Shown here one piece after another: positions 9,695 to 18,943 of a stretch of 64,000 bases of DNA (position 1 is its first letter; every line of letters starts with the position of its first letter). A model generated the notes under the pieces. That model did not search any database, had not been told where the DNA came from, and saw nothing but the letters and a program-made list of their open reading frames with translations. Source of the DNA: Litorimonas sp046250185 (GTDB lineage Bacteria > Pseudomonadota > Alphaproteobacteria > Caulobacterales > Maricaulaceae); assembly GCF_046250185.1 (NCBI RefSeq), contig NZ_CP176469.1. One strand, given 5' to 3'. The translations under genes and the position numbers were made by a program.

Positions 9695-9791
9695 TTTCAT
9701 CACTACCATTTAAGGTATTGCTAACCACAACGCTCAATTTGCTATTATCGCTTTTCTGCTAAATTTCACTCGTTATGAGTGGGAGTATATC

Positions 9792-10865
9792 ATGGCGAAA
9801 GTGCCATTCAGAAGTTTTATAGCCGATAATAGCGGCAATGTTGCGATGATGTTCAGTGCCATGATGGTTGTTTTGGTTGGCGGAGTAGCTTTGGCGACTG
9901 ATGCTTCTATGGCGTTCAAAACCCGCGAAAGCCTTACGAATATTGCCGACTCTGCCGCGCTGTCTGGTGCTTTCGTAGCGACGACAAACAAAGACGAACG
10001 TGAAGACATTGTACAAAAAACGATTGATTTTCACGTTTCTAATTTGGGCAGTCATCTTGATGTTGAAGACGCAATTATCAAATTTGACGATTCCGCCGAT
10101 GAGGTCACAGTGACATTGCGGTCTAAGCAAAATACAACATTCGCAAAAGTCTTCGGGAAGAAGGACATCGCGGTTAAAGGGCAAAGCGTTGCGTCCTACG
10201 CTATGGAAGAGGTGAACCCTGTCTCCATGACTTTGGTGGTTGATATTTCAAGTTCTATGTCTGGATCGACATCTGACGGTCGTATCAAAATCGATGTTCT
10301 AAAAGATGCGACTGAAACGCTGTTCGACGCCATTGAAGATTCTGCGCCACGAAAAGATATTCTGAAAACCAAGATGCGCTCAGGCTTGACTGTTTACAGC
10401 AACGATATGGTGGATGCGCATACGGTACCTATGGCGTATGGCTGGAATAATGTTGAGTCTGAGGTAAAGAGTCTCGTCACTCTATATGGCACAAACTCGA
10501 CCCTCGCGTTCAAAACGGCATATGACATGTTGACGAATGATCCTAACCAGCCAGCGGACCTCAAAGAATATATCGTCTTTATGACAGATGGGGCCAATAA
10601 TAGCTCTCTTGAGAGCGACGCAACGCGAGCCCATTGCGAAGCGGCGAAGGCTGACGGAATAACGATCTTCTCAGTCGCGTTTGAAGCGCCAAGCGCGGGG
10701 GAGGCTCTGCTTCGGGATTGTGCGTCGTTGAATGATGGCGCCACTGATCCAGCGTCAGCGAAGACACAGTACTACTTCGATACGAATAACGCGGCCGAAT
10801 TTGAAGCAGCTTTCAAAGCGATTGGCGAACAAATCGGTAAGTTGGAAACGCGGATTGTTCGCTAG
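9792..10865 (+). CDS. TadE/TadG-like protein with von Willebrand A domain
   Basis: A 357-residue protein. Residues 17-38 form one membrane helix of the TadE/TadG type, followed by DSAALSGA, the usual pseudopilin-like stretch. From about residue 143 there is a vWA domain with the MIDAS motif D151-x-S153-x-S155 (DISSSMSGS) and MTDGANN further on. In other bacteria such proteins belong to Flp/Tad pilus loci, but no other tad genes are in the window. It probably faces the periplasm. Its stop overlaps that of sodC by 4 bp. Confidence 0.9.
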   Translation: MAKVPFRSFIADNSGNVAMMFSAMMVVLVGGVALATDASMAFKTRESLTNIADSAALSGAFVATTNKDEREDIVQKTIDFHVSNLGSHLDVEDAIIKFDDSADEVTVTLRSKQNTTFAKVFGKKDIAVKGQSVASYAMEEVNPVSMTLVVDISSSMSGSTSDGRIKIDVLKDATETLFDAIEDSAPRKDILKTKMRSGLTVYSNDMVDAHTVPMAYGWNNVESEVKSLVTLYGTNSTLAFKTAYDMLTNDPNQPADLKEYIVFMTDGANNSSLESDATRAHCEAAKADGITIFSVAFEAPSAGEALLRDCASLNDGATDPASAKTQYYFDTNNAAEFEAAFKAIGEQIGKLETRIVR

Positions 10866-11410
10866 TTAGCGCTAATGACAGCACAACCAATGCGTGCGCC
10901 TGCCGCGCCGCTAGGCTGGCTTTCATAATCATCGGCTTTCTCGTGAATGATGAGCGCTGTGCCGTCTCCATCTAGGAGAGGGGGCAGGCCGTGATCGCCA
11001 TTAATTGACACGCGCTCATTGATGACAGTCATTTGGCCTGTCAGGTCGCCCATCACGTCAATATTCATCATATCGCCCGCATGTGGACCATTAGCCATTT
11101 TCGTGCCGTGTGCTGCATTTGTCGGATTATAATGCCCACCAGCAGAGGCGTAGTCTGGCCCTTCGCATTTCCCAGTTTCATGAAAATGCATCGCATGCGA
11201 ACCTTCGCTAATACCGGTGACAGTGACCTTAACCTCAGTGCCGTCCGCACCAAGATCGCGTAAAGTTACCGTGCCGAGTTGGTTGCCTATCGTGCTGAGA
11301 ATGGGTTGCTCAATCGTCATGGGAGAGTCGCTAGCTGTGTCTTGGGAGCTACAAGCCGATAGCGCCAAAATTGCGGTGAGTGTAAGGGATAGGGGTTTAA
11401 CGTATGGCAT
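10862..11410 (-). CDS. sodC: Cu/Zn superoxide dismutase lipoprotein
   Basis: Dismutates superoxide in the periplasm. The N-terminus is a lipoprotein signal ending in the lipobox ALSAC (Cys at 20). Metal ligands are visible in HAMHFHETGKC, GGHYNP, the HGTKMANGPHAGD segment and HEKADDY, and the structural disulfide cysteines in GKCEGP and RIGCAVI. At 182 residues it is full length. It is a single gene with an AGGAG-type site upstream of the ATG, convergent with the vWA gene. Confidence 0.97.
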   Translation of the reverse strand: MPYVKPLSLTLTAILALSACSSQDTASDSPMTIEQPILSTIGNQLGTVTLRDLGADGTEVKVTVTGISEGSHAMHFHETGKCEGPDYASAGGHYNPTNAAHGTKMANGPHAGDMMNIDVMGDLTGQMTVINERVSINGDHGLPPLLDGDGTALIIHEKADDYESQPSGAAGARIGCAVISAN

Positions 11411-11593
11411 AGCGATCTCCTGTTTGGGCCTGTAATACCATAGAAATTCGTTGGAGACGAGAGAGTTCCAAGATCCTAGACGTCGCAGGCTTTGATTTGG
11501 TGATTCATTTGCGGTCAGCCTCTCGCAATGCTAGTAAAATGTGATGCATTTGTCGCGATTCTTGCGGCCTATCAGAAGTGGATTATTTGACCT

Positions 11594-14356
11594 TTGGCCG
11601 ACGACACTGACATCCCAAACGACGACACACCGCAGACACCAAAAGGTCTACCTGATGGCATTTCGCCCGTGACGATTGAGGAGGAGATGAAACGCTCCTA
11701 TCTCGATTATGCAATGTCTGTGATTGTCTCTCGCGCCATCCCAGATGTGCGCGACGGGTTGAAACCCGTCCATCGCCGTATCCTTTATTCAATGCATGAG
11801 AACGGATTTACCCGCGAAAAAGCCTATAAGAAATCTGCCCGTGTAGTTGGCGATGTCATCGGTAAATACCATCCTCACGGCGATAGTGCGGTGTATGACG
11901 CGCTGGTGCGCATGGCGCAGGATTTTTCCATGCGCCTGCCATTGCTGGACGGTCAGGGTAACTTTGGCTCGGTAGACGGTGATCCGCCCGCTGCTATGCG
12001 ATATACCGAAGTCCGCATGGATCGTCCTGCCGCGAGCTTGCTAGCGGATATTGAGAAGAACACAGTCAATTTCCAAGACAATTACGATAGCTCCGAGTCA
12101 GAGCCTATCGTCCTACCCGCGCGCTTTCCTAATATCTTGGTCAACGGCGCGGGAGGGATCGCCGTTGGTATGGCGACTAATATCGCGCCGCACAATCTCG
12201 GCGAGGTCGTGGATGCAAGCCTGGCGCTGCTCGATAACGGGGCGCTGACCGATGATGAACTTCTAGAGATTATTCCAGGGCCAGATTTCCCAACGGGGGC
12301 ATTAATCATGGGCCAATCCGGGGCGCGCCAAGGTGTGCTGACGGGGCGTGGCTCCGTCACTCTCCGCGCGGTGACAGAGATCGAAGAAATCCGCAAAGAC
12401 CGTATGGCGATTGTCGTGACGGAAATTCCGTTCCAAGTGAACAAAGCTACGATGATTAAGAAGATCGCCTCCCTCGTGAATGAAAAGCGTGTTGAAGGCA
12501 TTTCTGCTGTCCGCGACGAGTCTGATCGTGTTGGCATGCGGGTCGTGATTGAATTGAAGCGCGACGCCGTGCCTGACGTGGTCCTCAACCAGCTTTTCCG
12601 CTTCTCGCAACTGCAACAGAATTTCAGCTCCAATATGCTCGCACTGAATGGCGGCAAGCCAGAGCAAATGAACGTGCGTCAGATGATTGAAGCCTTTCTT
12701 GGCTTTCGCGAGGAGGTCATTGCGCGGCGCACGAAGTTTGATCTCGCTAAGGCGCGGGACCGTGCCCACATCATTGTTGGCCTTGCGACAGCGGTAGCAA
12801 ATATTGATGAAATCATCAAAATCATCCGCGGCTCTGCCAATCCGCAAGACGCGCGCCAAAACTTATTGGCCCGCACATGGCCTGCTAAGGACATGGGGGC
12901 TTTGATCAAATTGATCGCTGATCCACGGTCTAAATTGCTCGATGATGGCACGATCCAACTGACAGAAGAACAAGCGAAAGCCATCCTGGATTTGCGTCTG
13001 CTAAAGCTAACCGCCTTGGGGATGGACGACCTGACAAGCGAAGCAGAAAAACTGGCCGCAACTATTAGTGATTTGCTGGATATTCTGCGTTCCCGCAAGC
13101 GCGTCCGCACGATCATTCATGAAGAACTAACTGAAATTAAAGAAAAATTTGCAACCCCGCGCAAGTCTATTTTCGTTGAAGGCGGTATGGACTTTGACGA
13201 CGAAGACCTGATCGCGGTCGAAGATATGGTCGTTACAGTGACAGCGGGCGGATATGTGAAACGGACGCCGCTGGACACATATCGTGCGCAACGTCGCGGC
13301 GGCAAAGGTCGCTCTGGCATGGCCATGAAAGACGAAGATTACGTCACCACAGTTTTTGTCGCGACCACACATACGCCCGTGCTGTTCTTTAGCTCAAACG
13401 GCATGTCTTATAAGCTCAAAGTCTGGAAGCTGCCTGTTGGCGGTCCAGCCACGCGCGGCAAAGCCCTCGTCAATCTCCTGCCGCTTGAGCAAGGCGAAAC
13501 AATCAATTCCATCATGGCTTTGCCAGAGAATGAGGAAGACTGGAAGAACATGGACATCATGTTCGCCGCTCGCTCTGGCGGTGTGCGTCGGAACAGCCTC
13601 GCTGACTTCACCCGCGTCAACCGCAACGGGAAAATCGCGATGAAGCCTGATGAGGGCGACGGTATCGTCGATGTCCGCCTCTGCACTGAAGACGATGATA
13701 TTCTGCTAACAACGGCAATGGGCAAAGCGTTACGTTGCCGCGTCACCGATGTCCGACGTTTTGTCGGTCGCACGTCATCAGGTGTGCGCGGGATCAAGCT
13801 GGCAGATGGTGATGAAGTGATCTCTATGGCCGTGCTGCGCCACGTCGATGTCGAAACGGACGAGGCACGGGCCTATATGAAGCACGCCAATGCCATGCGC
13901 CGCGCCTTGGGCGAGGGGGAAGATGAGGCTGAGGAAACCGAGATCGAAATCGAAAGCTCGCTATCCGATGAACGCATTGGTGAGTTAGGCGGCAAAGAAC
14001 AATTCCTGCTGACCCTTGCAGATGACGGGTTTGGCAAGCGCAGCAGTTCTTATGACTATAGGTGCATGAATCGTGGCGGGCAGGGCGTGACAGCGCAAGA
14101 CCTCTCGCGCAAAGGCGAAGAGGATGCGAAACTCGTGCGTAGCTTTACGATCGAAGATGATAACCAACTGATGATCGTGACAGATGGCGGTCAGTTGATT
14201 CGCTGCCCTGTCAAGAACATCCGCGTTGTTTCGCGCAGCTCTCGCGGCGTCACTGTCATTCGCGTTAAAGACGATGAACGCGTGGTCTCTGTCGAGCGGA
14301 TTGAAGAAAGTGAAGACGACGAAGCCGAAGACGCCTCTGAGTCCCCAGCAGAATAG
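11594..14356 (+). CDS. gyrA: DNA gyrase subunit A
   Basis: Breaks and rejoins DNA during negative supercoiling with GyrB. The 920-residue protein has the conserved N-terminus EEEMKRSYLDYAMSVIVSRA, catalytic Tyr137 (AAMRYTEV), the coiled-coil and the six-bladed C-terminal domain ending in an acidic tail. The start is a TTG at 11594: an in-frame TGA sits 6 bp upstream, so no earlier start is possible, and a later ATG would remove conserved residues. The quinolone-resistance region KYHPHGDSAVYD keeps Ser98 and Asp102, as in sensitive enzymes. Confidence 0.97.
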   Translation: MADDTDIPNDDTPQTPKGLPDGISPVTIEEEMKRSYLDYAMSVIVSRAIPDVRDGLKPVHRRILYSMHENGFTREKAYKKSARVVGDVIGKYHPHGDSAVYDALVRMAQDFSMRLPLLDGQGNFGSVDGDPPAAMRYTEVRMDRPAASLLADIEKNTVNFQDNYDSSESEPIVLPARFPNILVNGAGGIAVGMATNIAPHNLGEVVDASLALLDNGALTDDELLEIIPGPDFPTGALIMGQSGARQGVLTGRGSVTLRAVTEIEEIRKDRMAIVVTEIPFQVNKATMIKKIASLVNEKRVEGISAVRDESDRVGMRVVIELKRDAVPDVVLNQLFRFSQLQQNFSSNMLALNGGKPEQMNVRQMIEAFLGFREEVIARRTKFDLAKARDRAHIIVGLATAVANIDEIIKIIRGSANPQDARQNLLARTWPAKDMGALIKLIADPRSKLLDDGTIQLTEEQAKAILDLRLLKLTALGMDDLTSEAEKLAATISDLLDILRSRKRVRTIIHEELTEIKEKFATPRKSIFVEGGMDFDDEDLIAVEDMVVTVTAGGYVKRTPLDTYRAQRRGGKGRSGMAMKDEDYVTTVFVATTHTPVLFFSSNGMSYKLKVWKLPVGGPATRGKALVNLLPLEQGETINSIMALPENEEDWKNMDIMFAARSGGVRRNSLADFTRVNRNGKIAMKPDEGDGIVDVRLCTEDDDILLTTAMGKALRCRVTDVRRFVGRTSSGVRGIKLADGDEVISMAVLRHVDVETDEARAYMKHANAMRRALGEGEDEAEETEIEIESSLSDERIGELGGKEQFLLTLADDGFGKRSSSYDYRCMNRGGQGVTAQDLSRKGEEDAKLVRSFTIEDDNQLMIVTDGGQLIRCPVKNIRVVSRSSRGVTVIRVKDDERVVSVERIEESEDDEAEDASESPAE

Positions 14357-14396
14357 GTGTTTAAGCGTCGCAGGTGATCTGCAACGTCAACCTATT
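14352..14396. repeat. Inverted repeat over the gyrA stop codon
   Basis: AATAGGT (14352-14358, containing the gyrA TAG) pairs perfectly with ACCTATT (14390-14396). A smaller GCAG/CTGC hairpin lies inside. No T-run follows, so it is not a standard intrinsic terminator; it may be an mRNA 3' structure. Confidence 0.4.
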
Positions 14397-14448
14397 GAAA
14401 TCACGATATTCTTCTAGATAATCTGGCTATCCCCGTTATAACTCATTT

Positions 14449-14940
14449 ATGACCAAACGCATCGCACTCTATCCTGGTACTTTTGACCCCATGACATTGG
14501 GCCATTTGGACATTCTCAAACGTGCCTCAAGGCTATGCGATAAGCTTGTTGTAGGCGTAGCGATCAATCGTTCCAAGAACCCACTCTTTGGCCTCGATGA
14601 GCGTGTCGAGATGGTGGAGGACGTTGTCAAAGACTTCCGCGATCGTATCGAAGTTGAGGTGAAGCCGTTTGAAGGTCTACTGATACATTTTGTTGAAAGC
14701 TGCGGTGCCTCTATGATAGTGCGCGGCTTACGGGCCGTTTCGGATTTCGAATACGAATTTCAAATGGCTGGAATGAATGACCGCTTGAACCCGGATATCG
14801 AAACTGTCTTCCTGATGGCCGACCCGCAATACCAAACCATCGCGTCGCGATTGGTGAAGGAAATAGCGAGACTCGGCGGCGATGTAGGACAGTTTGTGAC
14901 GCCCGAGGTAGAGCTACGCTTGAAGGACAAATACTCATGA
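14449..14940 (+). CDS. coaD: Phosphopantetheine adenylyltransferase
   Basis: Adds AMP to 4'-phosphopantetheine in coenzyme A synthesis. The nucleotidyl-transferase motif YPGTFDPMTLGHLD is at residues 8-21, then GLRAVSDFEYE and the C-terminal QTIASRLVKEIARLGGD, all canonical. Length 163 matches the usual 155-170. Its TGA overlaps the ATG of the following cyclophilin gene (ATGA), so the two are translationally coupled. Confidence 0.98.
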   Translation: MTKRIALYPGTFDPMTLGHLDILKRASRLCDKLVVGVAINRSKNPLFGLDERVEMVEDVVKDFRDRIEVEVKPFEGLLIHFVESCGASMIVRGLRAVSDFEYEFQMAGMNDRLNPDIETVFLMADPQYQTIASRLVKEIARLGGDVGQFVTPEVELRLKDKYS

Positions 14941-15845
14941 TGAAACGAATTATAGCTGGCACTTGTTTGGCCGCCTCTCTGGTCGCATCTGCTTGCGCTG
15001 CCGAAGCGCCGGAAGCTCAAACCACCGCAACGACAGCGTCGAGCTCTACGATGAGCAATGTACCAGCAGAGGCTTGGCGGACGGTTGATCCAGACAATCT
15101 GATGGTCATTGATACGGCTTACGGTAAAATCGGTGTGGAGCTTTTCCCAGAGATCGCGCCGGCTCATGTCTCGCAGATTAAAGCCTTAGTGCGCCAAGGG
15201 TTTTATGACGGTGTTCCGTTTCACCGCGTGATTGACGGTTTTATGAACCAGACGGGCGACGGCTCCAATGGTGACGGCACAGGCGATAGTGACTTGCCCA
15301 ACATTCCTGCAGAATTTACTTTCCGCCGCGGCGACGACATGGCTGTGACGTTGGTCGGCGCGCGCAAGGCGGGTAATGAGGAAATCGGCGTGGGTTTCTA
15401 TAAATCCCTCCCAGTCGCAACGCAGCCAATTAGCCAAGCGATGCTGACAAAGGACGGTAAAGTTGCCGCCTTTGGACTACATTGCAAAGGCGTGACGTCC
15501 ATGGCACGAACCTCTGATCCGAATTCTGCCAATAGCCAGTTCTTTTTGATGCGCGCAAAAGCCGATCATTTGGATACGCAATATTCTGTCTGGGGCAATA
15601 CAGTGATGGGGTATGAATATCTGGAAAGCTTCAAAGTGGGCACCAAAGGCGAAGTTCCAGGCTTTATCCCAGATCAGATGAACACCGTGACACTCGCTTC
15701 CGATATACCAGATGCGGATCGCCCGAATGTTCAGGTGCTAAAAGTGAACACACCTGCCTTTAGCAACCACTTAAAGACTTATAAAAATGCGGACGGGACA
15801 TATCCCGATATCTGTGACATAACCGTACCTAGTCGTACGCTTTAA
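14937..15845 (+). CDS. Cyclophilin-type peptidylprolyl isomerase lipoprotein with an insertion
   Basis: Catalyses cis-trans isomerisation of Xaa-Pro bonds in periplasmic proteins. The leader ends in ASAC (lipobox, Cys at about residue 20), then a Thr/Ser/Ala-rich linker. The cyclophilin core begins at about residue 57, with FHRVIDGFM and later SMART, NSANSQFFL. Between these lies an unusual ~65-residue insert (FTFRRGDDMAVTLVGARK to FGLHCKG), and there is a ~55-residue C-terminal extension, bringing the length to 302 against ~160-200 for simple relatives. Co-translated with coaD and followed by a second cyclophilin. Confidence 0.92.
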   Translation: MMKRIIAGTCLAASLVASACAAEAPEAQTTATTASSSTMSNVPAEAWRTVDPDNLMVIDTAYGKIGVELFPEIAPAHVSQIKALVRQGFYDGVPFHRVIDGFMNQTGDGSNGDGTGDSDLPNIPAEFTFRRGDDMAVTLVGARKAGNEEIGVGFYKSLPVATQPISQAMLTKDGKVAAFGLHCKGVTSMARTSDPNSANSQFFLMRAKADHLDTQYSVWGNTVMGYEYLESFKVGTKGEVPGFIPDQMNTVTLASDIPDADRPNVQVLKVNTPAFSNHLKTYKNADGTYPDICDITVPSRTL

Positions 15846-15876
15846 CCCCCCGATACAGACGATAAGAGGAAATATA

Positions 15877-16335
15877 ATGGCTGAAAAACTAACAATGACG
15901 GTTGATTGCAATGACGGAAAAACGGGTGATGTTGTCATTGCTCTTCGTCCCGATGTCGCACCTTTGCACGTCAAGCAGATCACAACGCTCGCAACGAAGG
16001 GTTTTTATGACGGCCTGACATTTCATCGTGTGATCGACGGATTTATGGCTCAAGGTGGTTGTCCTGACGGGACAGGCATGGGCGGCGCGAAGAAGAATGT
16101 GCCAGCTGAGTTTAACTCAACGCCGCATGTGCGCGGCACGTGTTCTATGGCCCGCGCGGCCAGCCCAAATTCTGCGTCCAGCCAGTTCTTTATCTGCTTT
16201 GACGATGCCAGCTTTTTGAACGGTCAATATACGGTCTGGGGCCAAGTCGAGAGCGGCATGGAATTCATCGATGCGCTGCCAAAGGGTGAGCCGCCACGCT
16301 ACCCAGGTAAAATCGTAAAAATGGAAGTTTCCTAG
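15877..16335 (+). CDS. ppiB: Cytosolic cyclophilin-type peptidylprolyl isomerase
   Basis: A 152-residue minimal cyclophilin without a signal peptide, so probably cytoplasmic. Signature segments are FHRVIDGFMAQGG, GTCSMARAASPNSASSQFFICF and YTVWGQV. AGAGGA lies upstream of the ATG. It follows the lipoprotein cyclophilin by 31 bp, suggesting an ancient duplication whose copies now serve two compartments. Confidence 0.96.
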   Translation: MAEKLTMTVDCNDGKTGDVVIALRPDVAPLHVKQITTLATKGFYDGLTFHRVIDGFMAQGGCPDGTGMGGAKKNVPAEFNSTPHVRGTCSMARAASPNSASSQFFICFDDASFLNGQYTVWGQVESGMEFIDALPKGEPPRYPGKIVKMEVS

Positions 16336-16384
16336 ACTTTAAGTCTAGGGTCTCCGACCACCGTCCGCCTTTGGAGGTCTCCCA

Positions 16385-17458
16385 GTGGACGTTTCCCTCT
16401 TTGATTTCGAGCTACCCGAAGCGTCAATCGCGCTTCGGCCTGCCTCTCCGCGTGATAGCGCCAAGCTGCTGGGCGTGAGCGCAGAGGGCGTGCTGTCTGA
16501 TCATATCGTACGCGATTTGCCAGATCAGTTACGGGCTGGCGATGTCTTGGTGGTCAATGAAACACGCGTTTTATTGGCGGCGTTAAAAGCCGTGCGGCCT
16601 GCGCGTCCTCATGGCGGCGGCGGGGACGTGACGCTCGACATCAATCTGCTTGAGCGCGAAACGCCTGATACATGGTTAGCTTTCGCGCGACCTGCCAAGC
16701 GTATCAAAGACGGTGATAGTCTCTCATTCGGGCATGATCTGACGGCGACAGTCATTCACAAAGGCGAGGGCGGTTTGGCCACGCTACAATTCTCGCAATC
16801 TGGCGAGGCGCTTGATGCAGCGATTGAAACTGTCGGCCGCCCACCGCTCCCGCCCTATATTGGCCGCAAGCGAGAGGTGGATGAACAGGACGTGTCGGAT
16901 TATCAAACGGTCTACGCCGAAGAAACGGGCTCTGTCGCAGCTCCCACGGCGGGACTACACTTCACGCCCGAACTACTTGATCGTTTGGATACGAAAGGTG
17001 TGGAGATAGAGCGCGTGACGTTACATGTTGGGGCGGGGACATTCTTACCAGTAAAAACTGATAATACAGACGACCACGACATGCACAGCGAGTGGTATTC
17101 GATCGGGGCTGACACGGCCGCTCGTATCAATCGCGCAAAGTCAGAGGGCCGCCGCGTGATCGCGGTTGGCACAACGTCTTTGCGTGCGCTCGAGAGTGCT
17201 GCTGAGAAGGGACAACTAAAAACGCTGTCCAAAGATACCGATATTTTCATCACGCCCGGCTACGAATTTCAAATCGTTGACGGCCTTATGACGAATTTCC
17301 ATTTGCCGAAATCAACCTTGTTTATGCTGGTTAGTGCGCTGGCGGGATTGGATACAATGCAGGCTGCTTACGCGCATGCGATTGAACAAGGCTACCGCTT
17401 TTACAGCTATGGCGACAGTTCGCTCCTCTGGCGTGCGCAAGGTAAAGAGAAGTCTTAG
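16385..17458 (+). CDS. queA: S-adenosylmethionine:tRNA ribosyltransferase-isomerase
   Basis: Transfers and rearranges the ribosyl group of SAM onto preQ1 in tRNA to give epoxyqueuosine. The sequence shows FDFELPEASIALRP at the start, VVNETRVL, AAPTAGLHFT and GTTSLRALES, all family hallmarks. The start codon is GTG at 16385 with a strong GGAGGT 6 bases upstream. Length 357 is normal. Followed after 9 bp by tgt, the enzyme that acts just before it in the pathway. Confidence 0.98.
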   Translation: MDVSLFDFELPEASIALRPASPRDSAKLLGVSAEGVLSDHIVRDLPDQLRAGDVLVVNETRVLLAALKAVRPARPHGGGGDVTLDINLLERETPDTWLAFARPAKRIKDGDSLSFGHDLTATVIHKGEGGLATLQFSQSGEALDAAIETVGRPPLPPYIGRKREVDEQDVSDYQTVYAEETGSVAAPTAGLHFTPELLDRLDTKGVEIERVTLHVGAGTFLPVKTDNTDDHDMHSEWYSIGADTAARINRAKSEGRRVIAVGTTSLRALESAAEKGQLKTLSKDTDIFITPGYEFQIVDGLMTNFHLPKSTLFMLVSALAGLDTMQAAYAHAIEQGYRFYSYGDSSLLWRAQGKEKS

Positions 17459-17467
17459 AGAGGCGAC

Positions 17468-18604
17468 ATGGCGAAATTTCCATTCGATATTCATGCGACT
17501 GAAGGCAAAGCGCGGACAGGCGTATTGCGAACCCCGCGCGGTGATATTCGCACCCCAGCCTTTATGCCTGTCGGGACGGCGGGTACGGTCAAAGGGCTAT
17601 ATATGGACCAAGTGCGCCAAGCAGGTGCGGATATTATCTTGGGCAACACCTATCACCTGATGCTGCGACCTGGGGCAGAGCGGGTCAAGCGTATGGGCGG
17701 TTTGCATAAATTCGGTGGCTGGGACGGCCCGATTCTGACTGATTCAGGCGGTTTTCAGGTGTGGTCCCTGTCGAAGCTTCGCAAGATGACCGAAGAAGGC
17801 GTTGAGTTCCAGAGTCATCTGGACGGTTCTAAGCACATGCTTTCACCCGAGCGGTCTATTGAGATTCAAGCCGATCTCCTTGGCGCGGATATCTCAATGC
17901 AGCTTGATGAGTGTACGGAATTCCCGTCGCCCTATGACGCCGCTGCAAAGTCTATGGAATTATCCCTACGATGGGGACAGCGATCCCTCGCGGCGTTTGG
18001 GGAACGAGAAAGTCAGACATTATTTGCGATTGTCCAAGGTTCAACTTTCCCTGACCTCCGCAAGATGAGCGCCGAGGCCAGCGTGGCCGAGGCAACCGCA
18101 GGCGGTTATGGCGGCTTTGCGATTGGCGGTTTGGCTGTGGGGGAAGGGCATGACGCCATGTGCGAGACGCTCGATTTCACAGTGCCGCACCTGCCAGTTG
18201 ATCGACCTAGATATTTAATGGGTGTGGGCAAGCCCATAGACCTCGTAGAAGCTGTCGCTCGCGGCGTTGATATGTTTGATTGCGTGATTCCCACACGGTC
18301 TGGCAGACACGGGCAAGTCTGGACTGATTCGGGGCCGTACAACATTAAACGCGCCGAGTTTGCCGAAGATGCCGCCCCTCTGGACGCAGCGATTCACTGC
18401 CCAGCTTCAAATGATTATAGTCGTGCCTATGTCCACCACCTTATCCGCTCTCAGGAGATGTTGGGTTCGATGATTCTGTCTTGGCATAACATCGCATATT
18501 TCGAAGATTTGATGAATCGGATGCGTGCGGCGATCTCTGAAGGTCGGTTTGATGCCTTTGTTGCGACATTTCGCGCAAACTTGGGTGAAAAAACACCGAC
18601 TTGA
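17468..18604 (+). CDS. tgt: tRNA-guanine transglycosylase with an altered zinc site
   Basis: Exchanges guanine 34 for preQ1 in tRNAs with GUN anticodons. Active-site stretches DSGGFQVWSL and GGLAVGEG are present and the length (378) is normal. The usual C-x-C-x2-C zinc cluster just before YSRAY is not intact: the aligned positions are Ile309, Cys311 and Ser314, with the fourth ligand His340 (SWHN) kept. So two of three cysteines are missing. The fold and catalytic residues look complete, so the enzyme is probably still active. Operon with queA. Confidence 0.95.
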   Translation: MAKFPFDIHATEGKARTGVLRTPRGDIRTPAFMPVGTAGTVKGLYMDQVRQAGADIILGNTYHLMLRPGAERVKRMGGLHKFGGWDGPILTDSGGFQVWSLSKLRKMTEEGVEFQSHLDGSKHMLSPERSIEIQADLLGADISMQLDECTEFPSPYDAAAKSMELSLRWGQRSLAAFGERESQTLFAIVQGSTFPDLRKMSAEASVAEATAGGYGGFAIGGLAVGEGHDAMCETLDFTVPHLPVDRPRYLMGVGKPIDLVEAVARGVDMFDCVIPTRSGRHGQVWTDSGPYNIKRAEFAEDAAPLDAAIHCPASNDYSRAYVHHLIRSQEMLGSMILSWHNIAYFEDLMNRMRAAISEGRFDAFVATFRANLGEKTPT

Positions 18605-18663
18605 CGAAGTTTTCTGCCTTGACGTAGCGCCGCCCTAACCATAGTAAGCGCCGCTTATTAGAT

Positions 18664-18739
18664 GCGCCCGTAGCTCAGTTGGTAGAGCGCCTCACTTTTA
18701 ATGAGGATGTCCACGGTTCGAGTCCGTGCGGGCGTACCA
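18664..18739 (+). tRNA. tRNA-Lys (UUU)
   Basis: A 76-nt cloverleaf: acceptor GCGCCCG pairs with CGGGCGT (one G-U pair at the end), the anticodon stem CCTCA/TGAGG holds a loop with TTT, and the T arm is CACGG-TTCGAGT-CCGTG. Discriminator A and CCA are encoded. A TTGACG at 18619-18624 could be the -35 of its own promoter, although the matching -10 is weak. Confidence 0.97.
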
Positions 18740-18943
18740 TTCTTTTCTTTTCCCGCCATTGTGCCATAAGAATGACGTAATTGCTGGGAAAGTTCGCCTC
18801 TTAGATGATATTAAAGCTAACGATGGTGAAAATTAATGTGGTGCAAAAAAGCCACGGGCCATAAAAAACCTTTTAAAATCGTCAAAATAGGGCTATTGAA
18901 CCTTGGCAACGCGGAACGAATTCGTGTAGCAGGGGTTTAAGCA

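Noticed and set aside
9710..9724. CtrA-like TTAA-N7-CTAA upstream of the vWA gene
   Set aside because: One mismatch in a short AT-rich motif; mentioned only as context for the vWA finding.
11440..11475. Possible EcfG promoter upstream of sodC
   Set aside because: GGAAC is present on the minus strand, but no CGTT follows at 16-17 bases.
18913..18937. EcfG-like GGAAC-N16-GGTT upstream of the OmpA-family gene
   Set aside because: The -10 has a mismatch at a conserved base, so it is too weak to call.
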